DNA of 16,297 bases from Pseudomonadota bacterium (lineage in GTDB: Bacteria > Pseudomonadota > Alphaproteobacteria > Rhizobiales > Hyphomicrobiaceae): the NCBI GenBank assembly GCA_021812845.1, contig JAKAML010000002.1, positions 1 to 16,297 on the forward strand. The letters run 5' to 3'. Within the stretch, counting starts at the first letter, position 1. Each line of letters starts with the position of its first letter. The position numbers and the translations under genes were made by a program. This document shows positions 1 through 6,196 of this stretch, in pieces. The notes beneath the pieces were generated by a model. That model did no database searches and was not told the DNA's origin. It saw nothing but the letters and a program-made list of their open reading frames with translations.

Positions 1-1
1 C

Positions 2-457
2 ATGGTCGAGACCTACGCCAACGCCGAGGGCCTGCCGAAGCTGTTCGCCTACCGCCAGACCTATCGCAGCGCCGTCGGCCACGTCGAGGAGCCCAAAACC
101 CTCGCCAACCTGCCGCAGCGAATCCGCAGCACCTGGTCGCGCGTGCGCCGCGCCGAGTTCACCTCGCCGACGCGGTTCGAAATGGAGATGACCGACAAGC
201 ACGCGCCCGGCCGGTCGTTCGCCGGAACGCTCGAACTGCAGGGCTTGCAGTGGAGGCTCGTTTCGCTGCACGTCCGCCAGGAGCGCGCCGGCCCGCCGGC
301 CGGCGGTCAGAATCCTGACGCCGCAGCGGCGCGCGGCACAGAGCGCACGGAAAGCCGCCCGGCGCCGCCGGCAACCCCGACCCTCATGGCGCGGCTGAGG
401 GACGCCGCCATCCCCCGCGCCGCCGCCGCGGAGCGCCGAGATCCGATGGAGCGCTGA
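2..457 (+). CDS. DUF2939-family protein, C-terminal part (5' partial)
   Basis: The reading frame is open to the left edge, so the ATG at 2 may be internal and the true start may lie outside the window. The visible 151 residues contain a stretch typical of the C-terminal part of DUF2939 proteins: a segment where a computed product is compared (residues 1-50), a 'STWSRVRRAEFTSPTRFEME' beta-rich core (about 43-62), and the closing 'LQGLQWRLVSLHVRQ' strand (about 78-93). After residue 95 the protein becomes a low-complexity Ala/Pro/Arg tail, which is poorly conserved in such families. DUF2939 members are usually small proteins with an N-terminal membrane anchor; that anchor would be upstream and is not seen here. 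The function is unknown. The gene converges on the crotonase-family gene at 587-1432, with a repeat-bearing gap between them. The family assignment comes from recalled patterns and is moderately sure. Confidence 0.6.
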   Translation: MVETYANAEGLPKLFAYRQTYRSAVGHVEEPKTLANLPQRIRSTWSRVRRAEFTSPTRFEMEMTDKHAPGRSFAGTLELQGLQWRLVSLHVRQERAGPPAGGQNPDAAAARGTERTESRPAPPATPTLMARLRDAAIPRAAAAERRDPMER

Positions 458-473
458 GGCGAGTTCTCTCGTC

Positions 474-561
474 GTGCTCGCCGACACGGGTTCCGCGCGC
501 CGGCCGGCAAAGAGGTCACTGCACGTGCTTGCCGACACGCGTTCCGCGCGCCGGCCGGCAA
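474..561. repeat. 37-bp direct repeat pair in convergent intergenic gap
   Basis: Two 37-bp copies lie at 474-510 and 525-561 and differ at only two positions, with 14 bp between them. Both contain the palindromic core GCGCGCCGGCCGGC. The second copy is also bounded by a perfect 7-bp inverted repeat (cttgccg at 528-534, cggcaag at 556-562) and holds an inner CGCG-TTC-CGCG hairpin, so it can fold. The pair sits between the 3' ends of two converging genes, the usual place for REP-like elements or bidirectional terminators. No T-run follows, so an intrinsic terminator is not evident. Confidence 0.7.
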
Positions 562-586
562 GCAGGTTCTTGCGGCAGCGCCCTCC

Positions 587-1432
587 TCAACACCCCTTCC
601 AGGCGGGCTTGCGCTTGTCGATGAAGGCGCCGATGCCTTCCTTGGCGTCTTCGGCCATCATGTTTTCGACCATGACGTCGGCCGCGTAGGCATAGGCGTC
701 GCCGAGCGGCTCTTCGATCTGGCGATAGAAGGCCTCCTTGCCGATCGACACCGTGAGCGGCGACTTCTGCGCGATGCGGCGCGCCATCGACAGCGCCTCC
801 TCCATCACCTCGTCGGCCGCGACCGCGCGATTGACGAGGCCGTAGTCGGCGGCCTCGCGGGCGCCGATCAATTCGCCGAGCAGCAGCATCTCCATGGCGC
901 GTTTGCGCGGCACGTTGCGCGAGAGCGCGACCATCGGCGTCGAGCAGAAGAGGCCGATGTTGACGCCCGGCGTGCAGAATTTGGCGCTGTCGGCCGCGAC
1001 CGCGAGATCGCAGCTCGCGACGAGCTGGCAGCCGGCGGCGGTGGCCGTGGCATGGACGGCGGCGATCACGGGCTTCGGACAGGCGACGATCGCCTGCATG
1101 ACGTCGGCGCAGAGCGACATCGTGGCGGCGTAGAACGCGCGGCCGCCGTCGGCGTCGGCGCGGTGCGCGGTCAGCTCCTTCAGGTCGTGGCCGGCGCAGA
1201 AGGCGGGGCCGTCGGCGGAGAGCACGATCGCCGACACCGCGTCGTCGCGGCCGAGCGCGCCGACCGCCGCGCCGAGCGCCTCGAGCATCGCCATCGACAG
1301 CGCGTTGCGCGCTTCCGGCCGATCGAGCCTCAGGACGGCGATGCCCGGCTCCGGCCGCGTGACGACGACCGGCGGCCGGGCTGCGTCCCGCACGGCCGCC
1401 GGGGGATCCGACCTCTGTGCCGCTGTCGTCAT
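587..1432 (-). CDS. Crotonase-family enoyl-CoA hydratase-like protein (ECHDC3-like)
   Basis: This is a 281-residue protein of the crotonase fold. The oxyanion-hole signature is clear: 'FCAGHDLKEL' at residues 78-87 and 'ATAAGCQLVASCDLAVA' around 130-146. The run 'CTPGVNIGLFCSTPMVALSR' (153-172) and the C-terminal 'FIDKRKPAWKG' match the ECHDC3 subgroup better than classical fatty-acid hydratases. Both catalytic glutamates of classical hydratases (rat Glu144 and Glu164) appear to be replaced, by Gln136 and Gly156 by alignment of the flanking motifs, so simple hydratase activity is doubtful and the substrate is unknown. The start at 1432 is supported by a strong ribosome-binding site (GGAGGAG, 7 nt upstream). 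The gene lies downstream of the secreted-protein gene on the same strand but 172 bp away, behind a hairpin. Family assignment is sure; the reaction is not. Confidence 0.9.
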   Translation of the reverse strand: MTTAAQRSDPPAAVRDAARPPVVVTRPEPGIAVLRLDRPEARNALSMAMLEALGAAVGALGRDDAVSAIVLSADGPAFCAGHDLKELTAHRADADGGRAFYAATMSLCADVMQAIVACPKPVIAAVHATATAAGCQLVASCDLAVAADSAKFCTPGVNIGLFCSTPMVALSRNVPRKRAMEMLLLGELIGAREAADYGLVNRAVAADEVMEEALSMARRIAQKSPLTVSIGKEAFYRQIEEPLGDAYAYAADVMVENMMAEDAKEGIGAFIDKRKPAWKGC

Positions 1433-1494
1433 CTCAAAGCTCCTCCGGGTCGCGATGGCGCGAGGATAAGTCGCCAGGCGCGCCGTGCAAAACG

Positions 1495-1525
1495 GAACAT
1501 GCGGCCGAGGTCGAGCCGCATGTTC
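1495..1525 (-). terminator. Hairpin, weak terminator candidate
   Basis: A perfect 11-bp inverted repeat (gaacatgcggc at 1495-1505, gccgcatgttc at 1515-1525) encloses a 9-nt loop. Read on the minus strand it is followed by CGTTTTGC, a short T4 tract, and it lies downstream of the secreted-protein gene and upstream of the crotonase gene. It may terminate the former. The T-run is short and the same arms recur in a second hairpin nearby, so a regulatory role is also possible. Confidence 0.45.
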
Positions 1526-1555
1526 GAATTCGGGCGTTCATGTCGGCCCGCGCGG

Positions 1556-1584
1556 ATGTTCATGTCGACTTTCCGCATGAACAT
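1556..1584. repeat. Second GTTCATG/CATGAAC hairpin
   Basis: A perfect 9-bp inverted repeat (atgttcatg at 1556-1564, catgaacat at 1576-1584) surrounds an 11-nt loop. It shares the GAACATG/CATGTTC word with the hairpin at 1495-1525, and another gttcatg lies between them at 1536. The stop codon of the secreted-protein gene is 20 bp further right. It could be an mRNA 3'-end structure or a binding-site cluster; nothing in the sequence decides this. Confidence 0.5.
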
Positions 1585-1604
1585 GCAGGGCGCCGGGCCG
1601 GGCC

Positions 1605-2135
1605 CTACTGCATCGCCTTCTCGATCGCGTCGCGGTGCTTCTTGACGACCGCGATGTTGTCCTTGTGCTCGAGCGGCGGCGTGGTCTTGATCGCGTCCTC
1701 GAGCTCGGCGACGAGCTGCTTCTTGTCGGCGTCGGGGATGGAGGCGTCGGCCTTCACGTCGGCGAGCTCCTTCTTCAGTGCCTCGAGCGGATCCACGAAA
1801 TCGCCGGTCTGCGGATCGAGGCCGGCCATCACGATCGAGATGTTGGCCGCCACGTCGTCGAGCTCGGCGAAGCTCGCGAAGCCGTGCTTCTTGGCGATGC
1901 CGTCGAGCTCGGCCTGCAGCCCGGCGTCGGGCTTGTCGCCCGCCGACTGCAGCTTGCCGGCGATCGCGGCGAGATCCTTCTGCGAGGCGATGAAGCCCTC
2001 GACCTGCTTGTCGTTGAGCTTCATCTGCTTGACGTCCTGCGCCAGGGCCGGGGCCGAAGCCGCCGCGGCCAGGCCAAGCACCGCCGCCATCACTGCCACA
2101 ACCATGCTCTTGATCGTCTTATTGCCGTGCAGCAT
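1605..2135 (-). CDS. Hypothetical secreted alpha-helical protein
   Basis: I do not recognise this 176-residue protein. It begins with a clear Sec signal peptide: basic N-terminus with two lysines (residues 6 and 9), hydrophobic core 11-25, and a probable signal peptidase I site after ALA at residue 32 (ALA|QD). The mature part of about 144 residues is rich in Asp, Lys, Ala and Glu, has no cysteine and no further membrane segment, and looks mostly alpha-helical with charged amphipathic stretches (33-65, 113-130, 136-150). A periplasmic protein is therefore likely. The start is chosen at 2135 with GGGAG about 9 nt upstream. The gene diverges from the thioesterase gene across 87 bp, so the two may share a control region. 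The function is unknown. Confidence 0.75.
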   Translation of the reverse strand: MLHGNKTIKSMVVAVMAAVLGLAAAASAPALAQDVKQMKLNDKQVEGFIASQKDLAAIAGKLQSAGDKPDAGLQAELDGIAKKHGFASFAELDDVAANISIVMAGLDPQTGDFVDPLEALKKELADVKADASIPDADKKQLVAELEDAIKTTPPLEHKDNIAVVKKHRDAIEKAMQ

Positions 2136-2222
2136 CGCACGATGCTCCCTGTTAGACTTGGTCGACCCGCGGACCGTGCCGCATCGGCCGGATTCCTACC
2201 CAGGACTGAGACGAGATTAAGA

Positions 2223-2672
2223 ATGGGCGCGAGACAAGGCACAGAACCCACACTCACGGTGGCCGAGATCACACACCTCGTCGCCCAACATTTCCCTCAA
2301 CTCGGCCCGCCCGGCAAGCGGATCGTCATCGAGGCCGCGGGCCCCGGGACCGCCGTGGTGAGGATGCGGGCCAGCGACGACATGCTGCGGCCCGGCGGCA
2401 CCGTCTCGGGACCGGCCATGTTCACGCTCGCCGACGTCGGCATCTATATCGCGATCCTCGGCGTGCGCGGACCGGCGGCGCTCGAGGCCGTGACCAGCAA
2501 CCTGTCGATCAGCTTCCTCGCCAGGCCGGCCCCGCGCGATCTCATCGCCCATGTCGAATTATTGAAGATCGGCAGGAGGTTGGCGTTCGGCGAGGTGGCC
2601 CTCTACTCGGACGGGCAGGCGGCGATGGTGGCGCACGCGACGGCGACCTATGCGATGCCGGAAGGTTCATGA
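2223..2672 (+). CDS. PaaI-like hotdog-fold thioesterase
   Basis: This 149-residue protein matches the hotdog thioesterases of the PaaI/YbgC-like group, which hydrolyse acyl-CoA thioesters in the cytoplasm. The core is 'RPGGTVSGPAMFTLADVGIY' (residues 56-75), the segment that forms the central hotdog helix, followed by 'TSNLSISFLARPAP' (91-104) and the strand pair 105-145. Asp71 in 'LAD' matches the conserved acidic residue of the family. The HGG motif of classical PaaI is SGP here (62-64), a variant I recall from other Hyphomicrobiales proteins. The open frame extends far upstream, but there it would be antisense to the secreted protein; ATG 2223 gives the family's normal length. The ribosome-binding site is weak. 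The gene lies just upstream of rplM; the substrate is not predictable. Confidence 0.85.
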   Translation: MGARQGTEPTLTVAEITHLVAQHFPQLGPPGKRIVIEAAGPGTAVVRMRASDDMLRPGGTVSGPAMFTLADVGIYIAILGVRGPAALEAVTSNLSISFLARPAPRDLIAHVELLKIGRRLAFGEVALYSDGQAAMVAHATATYAMPEGS

Positions 2673-2708
2673 GGTTTCTGGATACCGCATTGAGGTATCT
2701 GGTTACCC

Positions 2709-2784
2709 TTGGCTTAAACAACTGAAATCCCGATATTATTTCACGGTGGTGACGATTGACTTCGGCGCCGCGTTCAAATAAACA
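2709..2784 (+). promoter_or_regulatory. Promoter region of rplM-rpsI
   Basis: The 209-bp gap before rplM has an AT-rich part with two sigma70-like promoters. The better one is TTGACT (2756-2761), a 17-bp spacer, then TAAACA (2779-2784), which would start transcription near 2791 and give a leader of about 90 nt. A second possible site is TTGGCT (2709-2714), 17 bp, GATATT (2732-2737). The leader between 2791 and 2881 is GC-rich. No L13-binding leader structure could be recognised by eye. Confidence 0.6.
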
Positions 2785-2881
2785 CGCGGCGACGGTTCTG
2801 CGGCCCTGTTGGCGGCCGCGCGCCGCCGGCGTGGAGACGGGGCCTTGCGCCGGCGCCAGGACGCCCCTCCGGAGACATGAG

Positions 2882-3343
2882 ATGAAGACCTACTCGGCCA
2901 AGGCCGGCGAGGTGGACAAGAAGTGGATCGTGATCGACGCCGACGGGCTCGTCGTCGGCCGCCTCGCGACCATCATCGCCACCCGCCTCAAGGGCAAGCA
3001 CAAGGCCATCTACACGCCGCACGTCGACTGCGGCGACAACGTCATCGTCATCAACGCGTCGAAGGTCGTGTTCACGGGCAAGAAGCGCGAGAACAAGCTC
3101 TACGAGCATCACACCGGCTATCCCGGCGGGCTCAAGGAGCGCACGCCGAAGATGATCCTCGAGGGCAAGACGCCCGAGCGCGTCGTCGAGCTCGCCGTCG
3201 AGCGGATGCTCGCGCGCGGCCCGCTGCAGCGGAAGCTCATGCGCAATCTCAAGGTCTACAAGGGCGCCGAGCACCCCCATCAGGCCCAGAACCCGGTCGC
3301 ACTGGACGTCGCCAAGATGAACTCGAAGAACGTGAGGGTCTGA
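2882..3343 (+). CDS. rplM: 50S ribosomal protein L13
   Basis: L13 is an early-assembly protein that binds domain II of 23S rRNA in the large subunit. The 153 residues are close to the alphaproteobacterial norm. Family landmarks are the N-terminal '[17 protein letters not shown]' (residues 14-30), '[13 protein letters not shown]' (47-59), '[13 protein letters not shown]' (74-86) and the L13 signature '[16 protein letters not shown]' (123-138). The open frame starts earlier (position 2756), but that would add 42 non-homologous residues; ATG 2882 has GGAG 7 nt upstream and begins MKTYSAK, as expected. It is followed 4 bp later by rpsI, forming the standard two-gene operon driven from the promoters around 2709-2784. 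Confidence 0.98.
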   Translation: MKTYSAKAGEVDKKWIVIDADGLVVGRLATIIATRLKGKHKAIYTPHVDCGDNVIVINASKVVFTGKKRENKLYEHHTGYPGGLKERTPKMILEGKTPERVVELAVERMLARGPLQRKLMRNLKVYKGAEHPHQAQNPVALDVAKMNSKNVRV

Positions 3344-3347
3344 GACC

Positions 3348-3833
3348 ATGGCACAGGAAACCAAGACCCTCGGCGATCTCGCCGGCCTCAAGGGCGTCTC
3401 GTCCGAGGCCGCCACGGCGCCGGTTCACGTCCAGAAGCTCGACAAGCTCGGCCGCGCCTACGCGACCGGCAAGCGCAAGAACGCCGTCGCGCGCGTCTGG
3501 ATCAAACCCGGCAAGGGCAAGATCGTCGTCAACAAGAAGCCCTACCAGCAGTATTTCGCCCGCCCGGTGCTGCAGATGCTGCTCGAGCAGCCGCTCAAGG
3601 CGTCGAACCGCGCCGACCAGTTCGACATCATGGTCAACGTGATGGGCGGCGGCCTCTCGGGTCAGGCCGGCGCCGTCCGGCACGGCATCTCGAAGGCGCT
3701 GACCTACTTCGAGCCGGGCCTGCGCGGCGTGCTCAAGAAGGGCGGCTTCCTGACCCGCGACAGCCGCACGGTCGAGCGCAAGAAGTACGGCCGCATGAAG
3801 GCCCGCCGCAGCTTCCAGTTCTCGAAGCGCTGA
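3348..3833 (+). CDS. rpsI: 30S ribosomal protein S9
   Basis: S9 is a small-subunit protein whose C-terminal tail reaches the P-site tRNA. The 161-residue chain has an N-terminal extension of about 35 residues, common in alphaproteobacteria, then '[17 protein letters not shown]' (36-52), the S9 signature '[19 protein letters not shown]' (100-118), and the basic tail '[17 protein letters not shown]' (145-161). The final Ser-Lys-Arg is the invariant terminus. It starts 4 bp after the rplM stop codon, so the two are cotranscribed and probably translationally coupled. A strong hairpin 39 bp beyond the stop probably ends the operon. Confidence 0.98.
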   Translation: MAQETKTLGDLAGLKGVSSEAATAPVHVQKLDKLGRAYATGKRKNAVARVWIKPGKGKIVVNKKPYQQYFARPVLQMLLEQPLKASNRADQFDIMVNVMGGGLSGQAGAVRHGISKALTYFEPGLRGVLKKGGFLTRDSRTVERKKYGRMKARRSFQFSKR

Positions 3834-3871
3834 GCCGGAGCCGGCGGCCTGCGCCGCGGCCCGACGTCACC

Positions 3872-3898
3872 GACAGCCCGCCCCCTCGGCGGGCTGTC
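3872..3898 (+). terminator. GC-rich hairpin after rpsI
   Basis: A perfect 11-bp stem (gacagcccgcc at 3872-3882, ggcgggctgtc at 3888-3898) closes a 5-nt loop, 38 bp beyond the rpsI stop codon. This has the shape and position of the operon terminator. A U-tract does not follow directly; a T6 run lies some 20 bp further on (about 3919-3925), so termination may be imperfect or need help. Confidence 0.6.
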
Positions 3899-3953
3899 GC
3901 CGTTCGGACGACCGCAAGATTTTTTCCTCGGCCCCCGGTGACCGCGGCGCCGG

Positions 3954-3978
3954 CATCTGGTATATGGCATACCAGATG
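3954..3978. promoter_or_regulatory. Perfect palindrome, candidate operator
   Basis: The arms catctggtat (3954-3963) and ataccagatg (3969-3978) are perfectly complementary around a 5-bp centre (atggc). The inner TGGTAT/ATACCA half-sites resemble sites bound by GntR-type (FadR/VanR subgroup) repressors, which is a family-level impression. It is AT-richer than its surroundings and stands in the non-coding stretch between rpsI and the first TerC gene. No regulator gene is nearby to pair it with, and the TerC start codon is about 350 bp away. Confidence 0.4.
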
Positions 3979-4044
3979 TGCGTCCGACGCATGGCGCCAT
4001 TCGCTCGGCGAGCCCGAGCCCGATGCGGGGTCGAGAAGGCAGGG

Positions 4045-4081
4045 GAGGCCTGCGGGGCGAGAGGCCTGCGGGGCGAGAGGC
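4045..4081. repeat. 16-bp tandem repeat, about 2.3 copies
   Basis: The unit gaggcctgcggggcga occurs perfectly at 4045-4060 and 4061-4076, and a third copy begins (gagg plus c) before diverging. It lies 30 bp before a second, unrelated 15-bp minisatellite. Slipped-strand expansion is the likely origin. Not a multiple of three, so it is unlikely to be coding. Confidence 0.8.
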
Positions 4082-4110
4082 ATCACGGGCCACGCCTCGG
4101 CCCGCGTCGA

Positions 4111-4216
4111 CGGGATCTCGTCGGTCTGGGTCTCGTCGGCCGGGATCTGGTCGCCCGGGATCTGGTCGCCCGGGATCTCGTCGGTCCGGGGCCGCTTCGG
4201 TCCGGGGCCGCGTCGG
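4111..4216. repeat. 15-bp minisatellite, five units plus decayed copies
   Basis: Five consecutive 15-bp units run from 4111 to 4185, of form cgggatctsgtcgsy. Units three and four (4141-4155, 4156-4170) are identical, and unit five equals unit one. Two degenerate units of 16 and 15 bp (ccggggccgc-containing) follow to 4216. Because the unit is a multiple of three it creates pentapeptide-like repeats in several frames on both strands, none of which looks like a real protein. Confidence 0.85.
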
Positions 4217-4324
4217 ACAGGAAGCGGCAAGGCCGGACGGCGCGGGCAACGCTCCCAATGGCCGGCTTGATCGGCGGGACGGGCCGCTGTTAGGGCAATA
4301 CGAATTCGCTCGAGGGATCGCCGC

Positions 4325-5068
4325 ATGGACACGACGCTGCTGCTCAACGAGATCGCCTCGCTCGGCTCGCTCGCCTGGTGGAAGTCGAGCTGGGACGAGC
4401 TCGTCAAGATCATCATGATCGACGTGGTGCTGGCCGGCGACAACGCCATCGTCGTCGGCCTCGCCGCCTCGCAGGTGGCGCCGCATCTGCGCGCCAAGGT
4501 GATCTTCTGGGGCATCTCGGCGGCGGTGGTGCTGCGCATCCTGTTCGCCACGGTGACGACCAAGCTGCTGACCATTATAGGTCTGACGCTCGCAGGCGGG
4601 GTCTTGCTGCTGTGGGTGTGCTGGAAGATGTACCGGCAGATCTCCGGGCCCACGGAGCACAGCCTCGAGGACGTCGAAAGCGGCAACATCGCCGCCGTCC
4701 CGCCGGACATGCAGCTCTCGTTCTGGGGCGCGGTGTGGCAGATCACGCTCGCCGACGTGTCGATGTCGCTCGACAACGTGCTCGCGGTCGCCGGCGTCGC
4801 CAAGGGCTCGCCGCTGGTGCTCGTCATCGGCCTCGCCGTCGCCATCGTGCTGATGGCGGTGGCGTCGCACTTCATCGCCAAGCTCCTGGTCAAGTATCCG
4901 TGGATCAGCTGGGTCGGCCTGCTCGTCATCGTGTGGGTCGCGCTCGACATGATCTACTCGGGCTCGCACGAGGTGTCGTGCAAGGCCTTCGATTTCGGCT
5001 GCTCGGAAACGCTCTGGGAAGGGATCAAGAGCCGGCTCGGCCTGCCGCTCTCACCCAAGGGCGGCTGA
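4325..5068 (+). CDS. TerC-family integral membrane protein, YjbE subgroup (copy 1)
   Basis: TerC-family proteins are polytopic inner-membrane proteins; characterised members take part in metal (notably manganese) efflux or in metallating exported proteins. This 247-residue copy has about seven membrane segments and the two family motifs in which acidic and Asn residues line the transport core: 'DVVLAGDNAIVVGLAA' (33-48, Asp39-Asn40) and 'LADVSMSLDNVLAVAG' (142-157, Asp150-Asn151). A hydrophilic loop (about 107-132) separates the two halves. Cys219 and Cys226 lie in the C-terminal tail and are shared with copy 2. The start is ATG 4325 behind CGAGGG. A second copy follows 307 bp downstream with about 80% identity by eye outside the loop. 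The yybP-ykoY manganese riboswitch often found before such genes was sought and not recognised. Substrate is inferred from family only. Confidence 0.93.
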   Translation: MDTTLLLNEIASLGSLAWWKSSWDELVKIIMIDVVLAGDNAIVVGLAASQVAPHLRAKVIFWGISAAVVLRILFATVTTKLLTIIGLTLAGGVLLLWVCWKMYRQISGPTEHSLEDVESGNIAAVPPDMQLSFWGAVWQITLADVSMSLDNVLAVAGVAKGSPLVLVIGLAVAIVLMAVASHFIAKLLVKYPWISWVGLLVIVWVALDMIYSGSHEVSCKAFDFGCSETLWEGIKSRLGLPLSPKGG

Positions 5069-5375
5069 CGGGCCGGCAGCAAAGGCGACGACGGCACGGA
5101 CCGGCGCGGCGGACCGACTGCGGGCCGTTCCCGTGCGCGCCGCGGCCCCTGGCCGTGCGGCAGCGCCTCACCGCGACCAACGGACGAGGCATGACGGCCA
5201 CAAACTCGCCAGATTCCGCCAATCCGAGCCTTGCACTCGGACTTCGCCGCACCCAATTGCCCGACAGCCCGCGGCACGGCGGGCGTGGACGGGTGACCGA
5301 CGACGATGGCCACGGCCGGACGGCCGTGGGGCGGGCACACGATCCCGATTGATCCCCCGACTCCAAGGACGCGCC
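5069..5375. other. Non-coding stretch between the two terC-like genes
   Basis: This 307-bp gap has no credible gene. Three small hairpins are visible: tccgag/ctcgga around 5223-5241; gcccgc (5267-5272) with gcgggc (5279-5284), part of a gacagcccgc word that also occurs in the rpsI hairpin; and an 8-bp perfect stem ccacggcc (5310-5317) with ggccgtgg (5322-5329). None is followed by a T-run. They may structure a leader ahead of the second TerC gene. No known riboswitch was recognised. Confidence 0.5.
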
Positions 5376-6116
5376 ATGGACCTGACGGTATTGCTGAACG
5401 AGATCGCGCAACTCGGCTCGGCCGGCTGGTGGACGCGGAACTGGGACGAGCTCGTCAAGATCCTCATCATCGACCTGACGCTCGCCGGCGACAACGCCAT
5501 CGTCGTCGGCCTCGCCGCCTCCCAGGTGGCGCCCGAGATCCGCAACAAGGTGATCTTCTGGGGCATCGCCGCCGCGGTCGGCCTCCGCATCCTCTTCGCC
5601 GGCATCACCACGCAGCTCCTGACCATCGTCGGCCTGACGCTGGCCGGCGGCCTGCTGCTCTTGTGGGTGTGCTGGAAGATGTACCGCCAGCTCAGCGGCG
5701 CGGAGGGGCACGCCCCGCACGACGTGCCGCACGATGCCGGCGCCGCGTCGGTCGCGGTTTCGCCCGGAGTACGGCAGATGAGCTTCGGCGCCGCCGTCTG
5801 GCAGATCACGCTGGCCGACGTCACCATGTCGCTCGACAACGTGCTCGCGGTCGCGGGCGTCGCCAAGGGATCGCCGCTCGTACTCGTCATCGGCCTCGCG
5901 GTGGCGATCATCCTGATGGCCGTCGCCTCGCGCTTCATCGCCGATCTGCTGGTCCGGCACCCGTGGATCGGCTGGGTCGGCCTGCTGGTCATCGTCTGGG
6001 TCGCGCTCGACATGATCTACTCGGGCTCGCACGACGTCGCCTGCAAGGCCTACGGCATCGGCTGCTCGGAGACGCTGCTGAAGGCCATCGGGCACCGGCT
6101 CGGCATCGGCGGCTGA
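5376..6116 (+). CDS. TerC-family integral membrane protein, YjbE subgroup (copy 2)
   Basis: This 246-residue protein is a divergent duplicate of the gene 307 bp upstream. The motifs 'DLTLAGDNAIVVGLAA' (33-48, Asp39-Asn40) and 'LADVTMSLDNVLAVAG' (146-161, Asp154-Asn155) are intact, and the membrane segments are nearly the same as in copy 1. The main difference is the central hydrophilic loop (about 108-135): here it carries three histidines in 'GHAPHDVPHD' (111-120), where copy 1 has an acidic 'EHSLEDVESG'. Such a cluster could bind a metal, so the copies may differ in metal sensing or preference; this is inference. The open frame begins earlier, but ATG 5376 has AAGGA 6 nt upstream and aligns with the start of copy 1. 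The gene lies between the ribosomal operon and argC, genes that are closer together in relatives as I recall. Confidence 0.93.
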   Translation: MDLTVLLNEIAQLGSAGWWTRNWDELVKILIIDLTLAGDNAIVVGLAASQVAPEIRNKVIFWGIAAAVGLRILFAGITTQLLTIVGLTLAGGLLLLWVCWKMYRQLSGAEGHAPHDVPHDAGAASVAVSPGVRQMSFGAAVWQITLADVTMSLDNVLAVAGVAKGSPLVLVIGLAVAIILMAVASRFIADLLVRHPWIGWVGLLVIVWVALDMIYSGSHDVACKAYGIGCSETLLKAIGHRLGIGG

Positions 6117-6196
6117 ATGCGGGCCGAAGCGGTGTCCGCGGCGAGCCGCGCGGGATCATGGTCCGGTACGTGGCGCGCGGCGGCGGACGCGATCGA

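Larger units (their letters stand above)
3834..4324. other. Non-coding stretch between rpsI and first terC-like gene
   Basis: This 491-bp stretch carries no convincing gene. In order it holds the rpsI hairpin (3872-3898), a T-run, the palindrome at 3954-3978, the 16-bp and 15-bp minisatellites (4045-4081 and 4111-4216), and about 100 bp of leader before the ATG at 4325. Open frames crossing it on both strands are driven by the repeats and lack homology. A weak promoter-like pair (TTGATC near 4266 with TTAGGG 17 bp later) is possible upstream of the TerC gene. The start is preceded by a CGAGGG ribosome-binding site. Confidence 0.6.

Noticed and set aside
474..689. Plus-strand open frame starting in the 37-bp repeat
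   Set aside because: It runs antisense into the crotonase gene and its only repeated residues come from the DNA repeat.
1495..1584. LexA box of the alphaproteobacterial GTTC-N7-GTTC type
   Set aside because: GTTC words are present, but none of the pairs has a 7-bp gap.
3938..4293. Open frames crossing the minisatellites on the plus strand (about 110 residues, with pentapeptide-like repeats)
   Set aside because: The apparent repeats come from the 15-bp DNA unit and appear in several frames on both strands. They lack homology, a ribosome-binding site and the pattern of real pentapeptide-repeat proteins.
4217..4324. yybP-ykoY manganese riboswitch ahead of either TerC gene
   Set aside because: This family often has one, so both leaders were checked. 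The core GGGGAGUA and GCAAGACC-type sequences were not found; a ggggagg at 4042-4048 belongs to the minisatellite. A covariance search would settle it.
3704..4969. Long minus-strand open frames of over 400 residues opposite the first TerC gene and rpsI
   Set aside because: They lie antisense to two well-recognised genes, have Arg/Asp/His-rich low-complexity composition, and are the usual by-product of 70% GC coding DNA.
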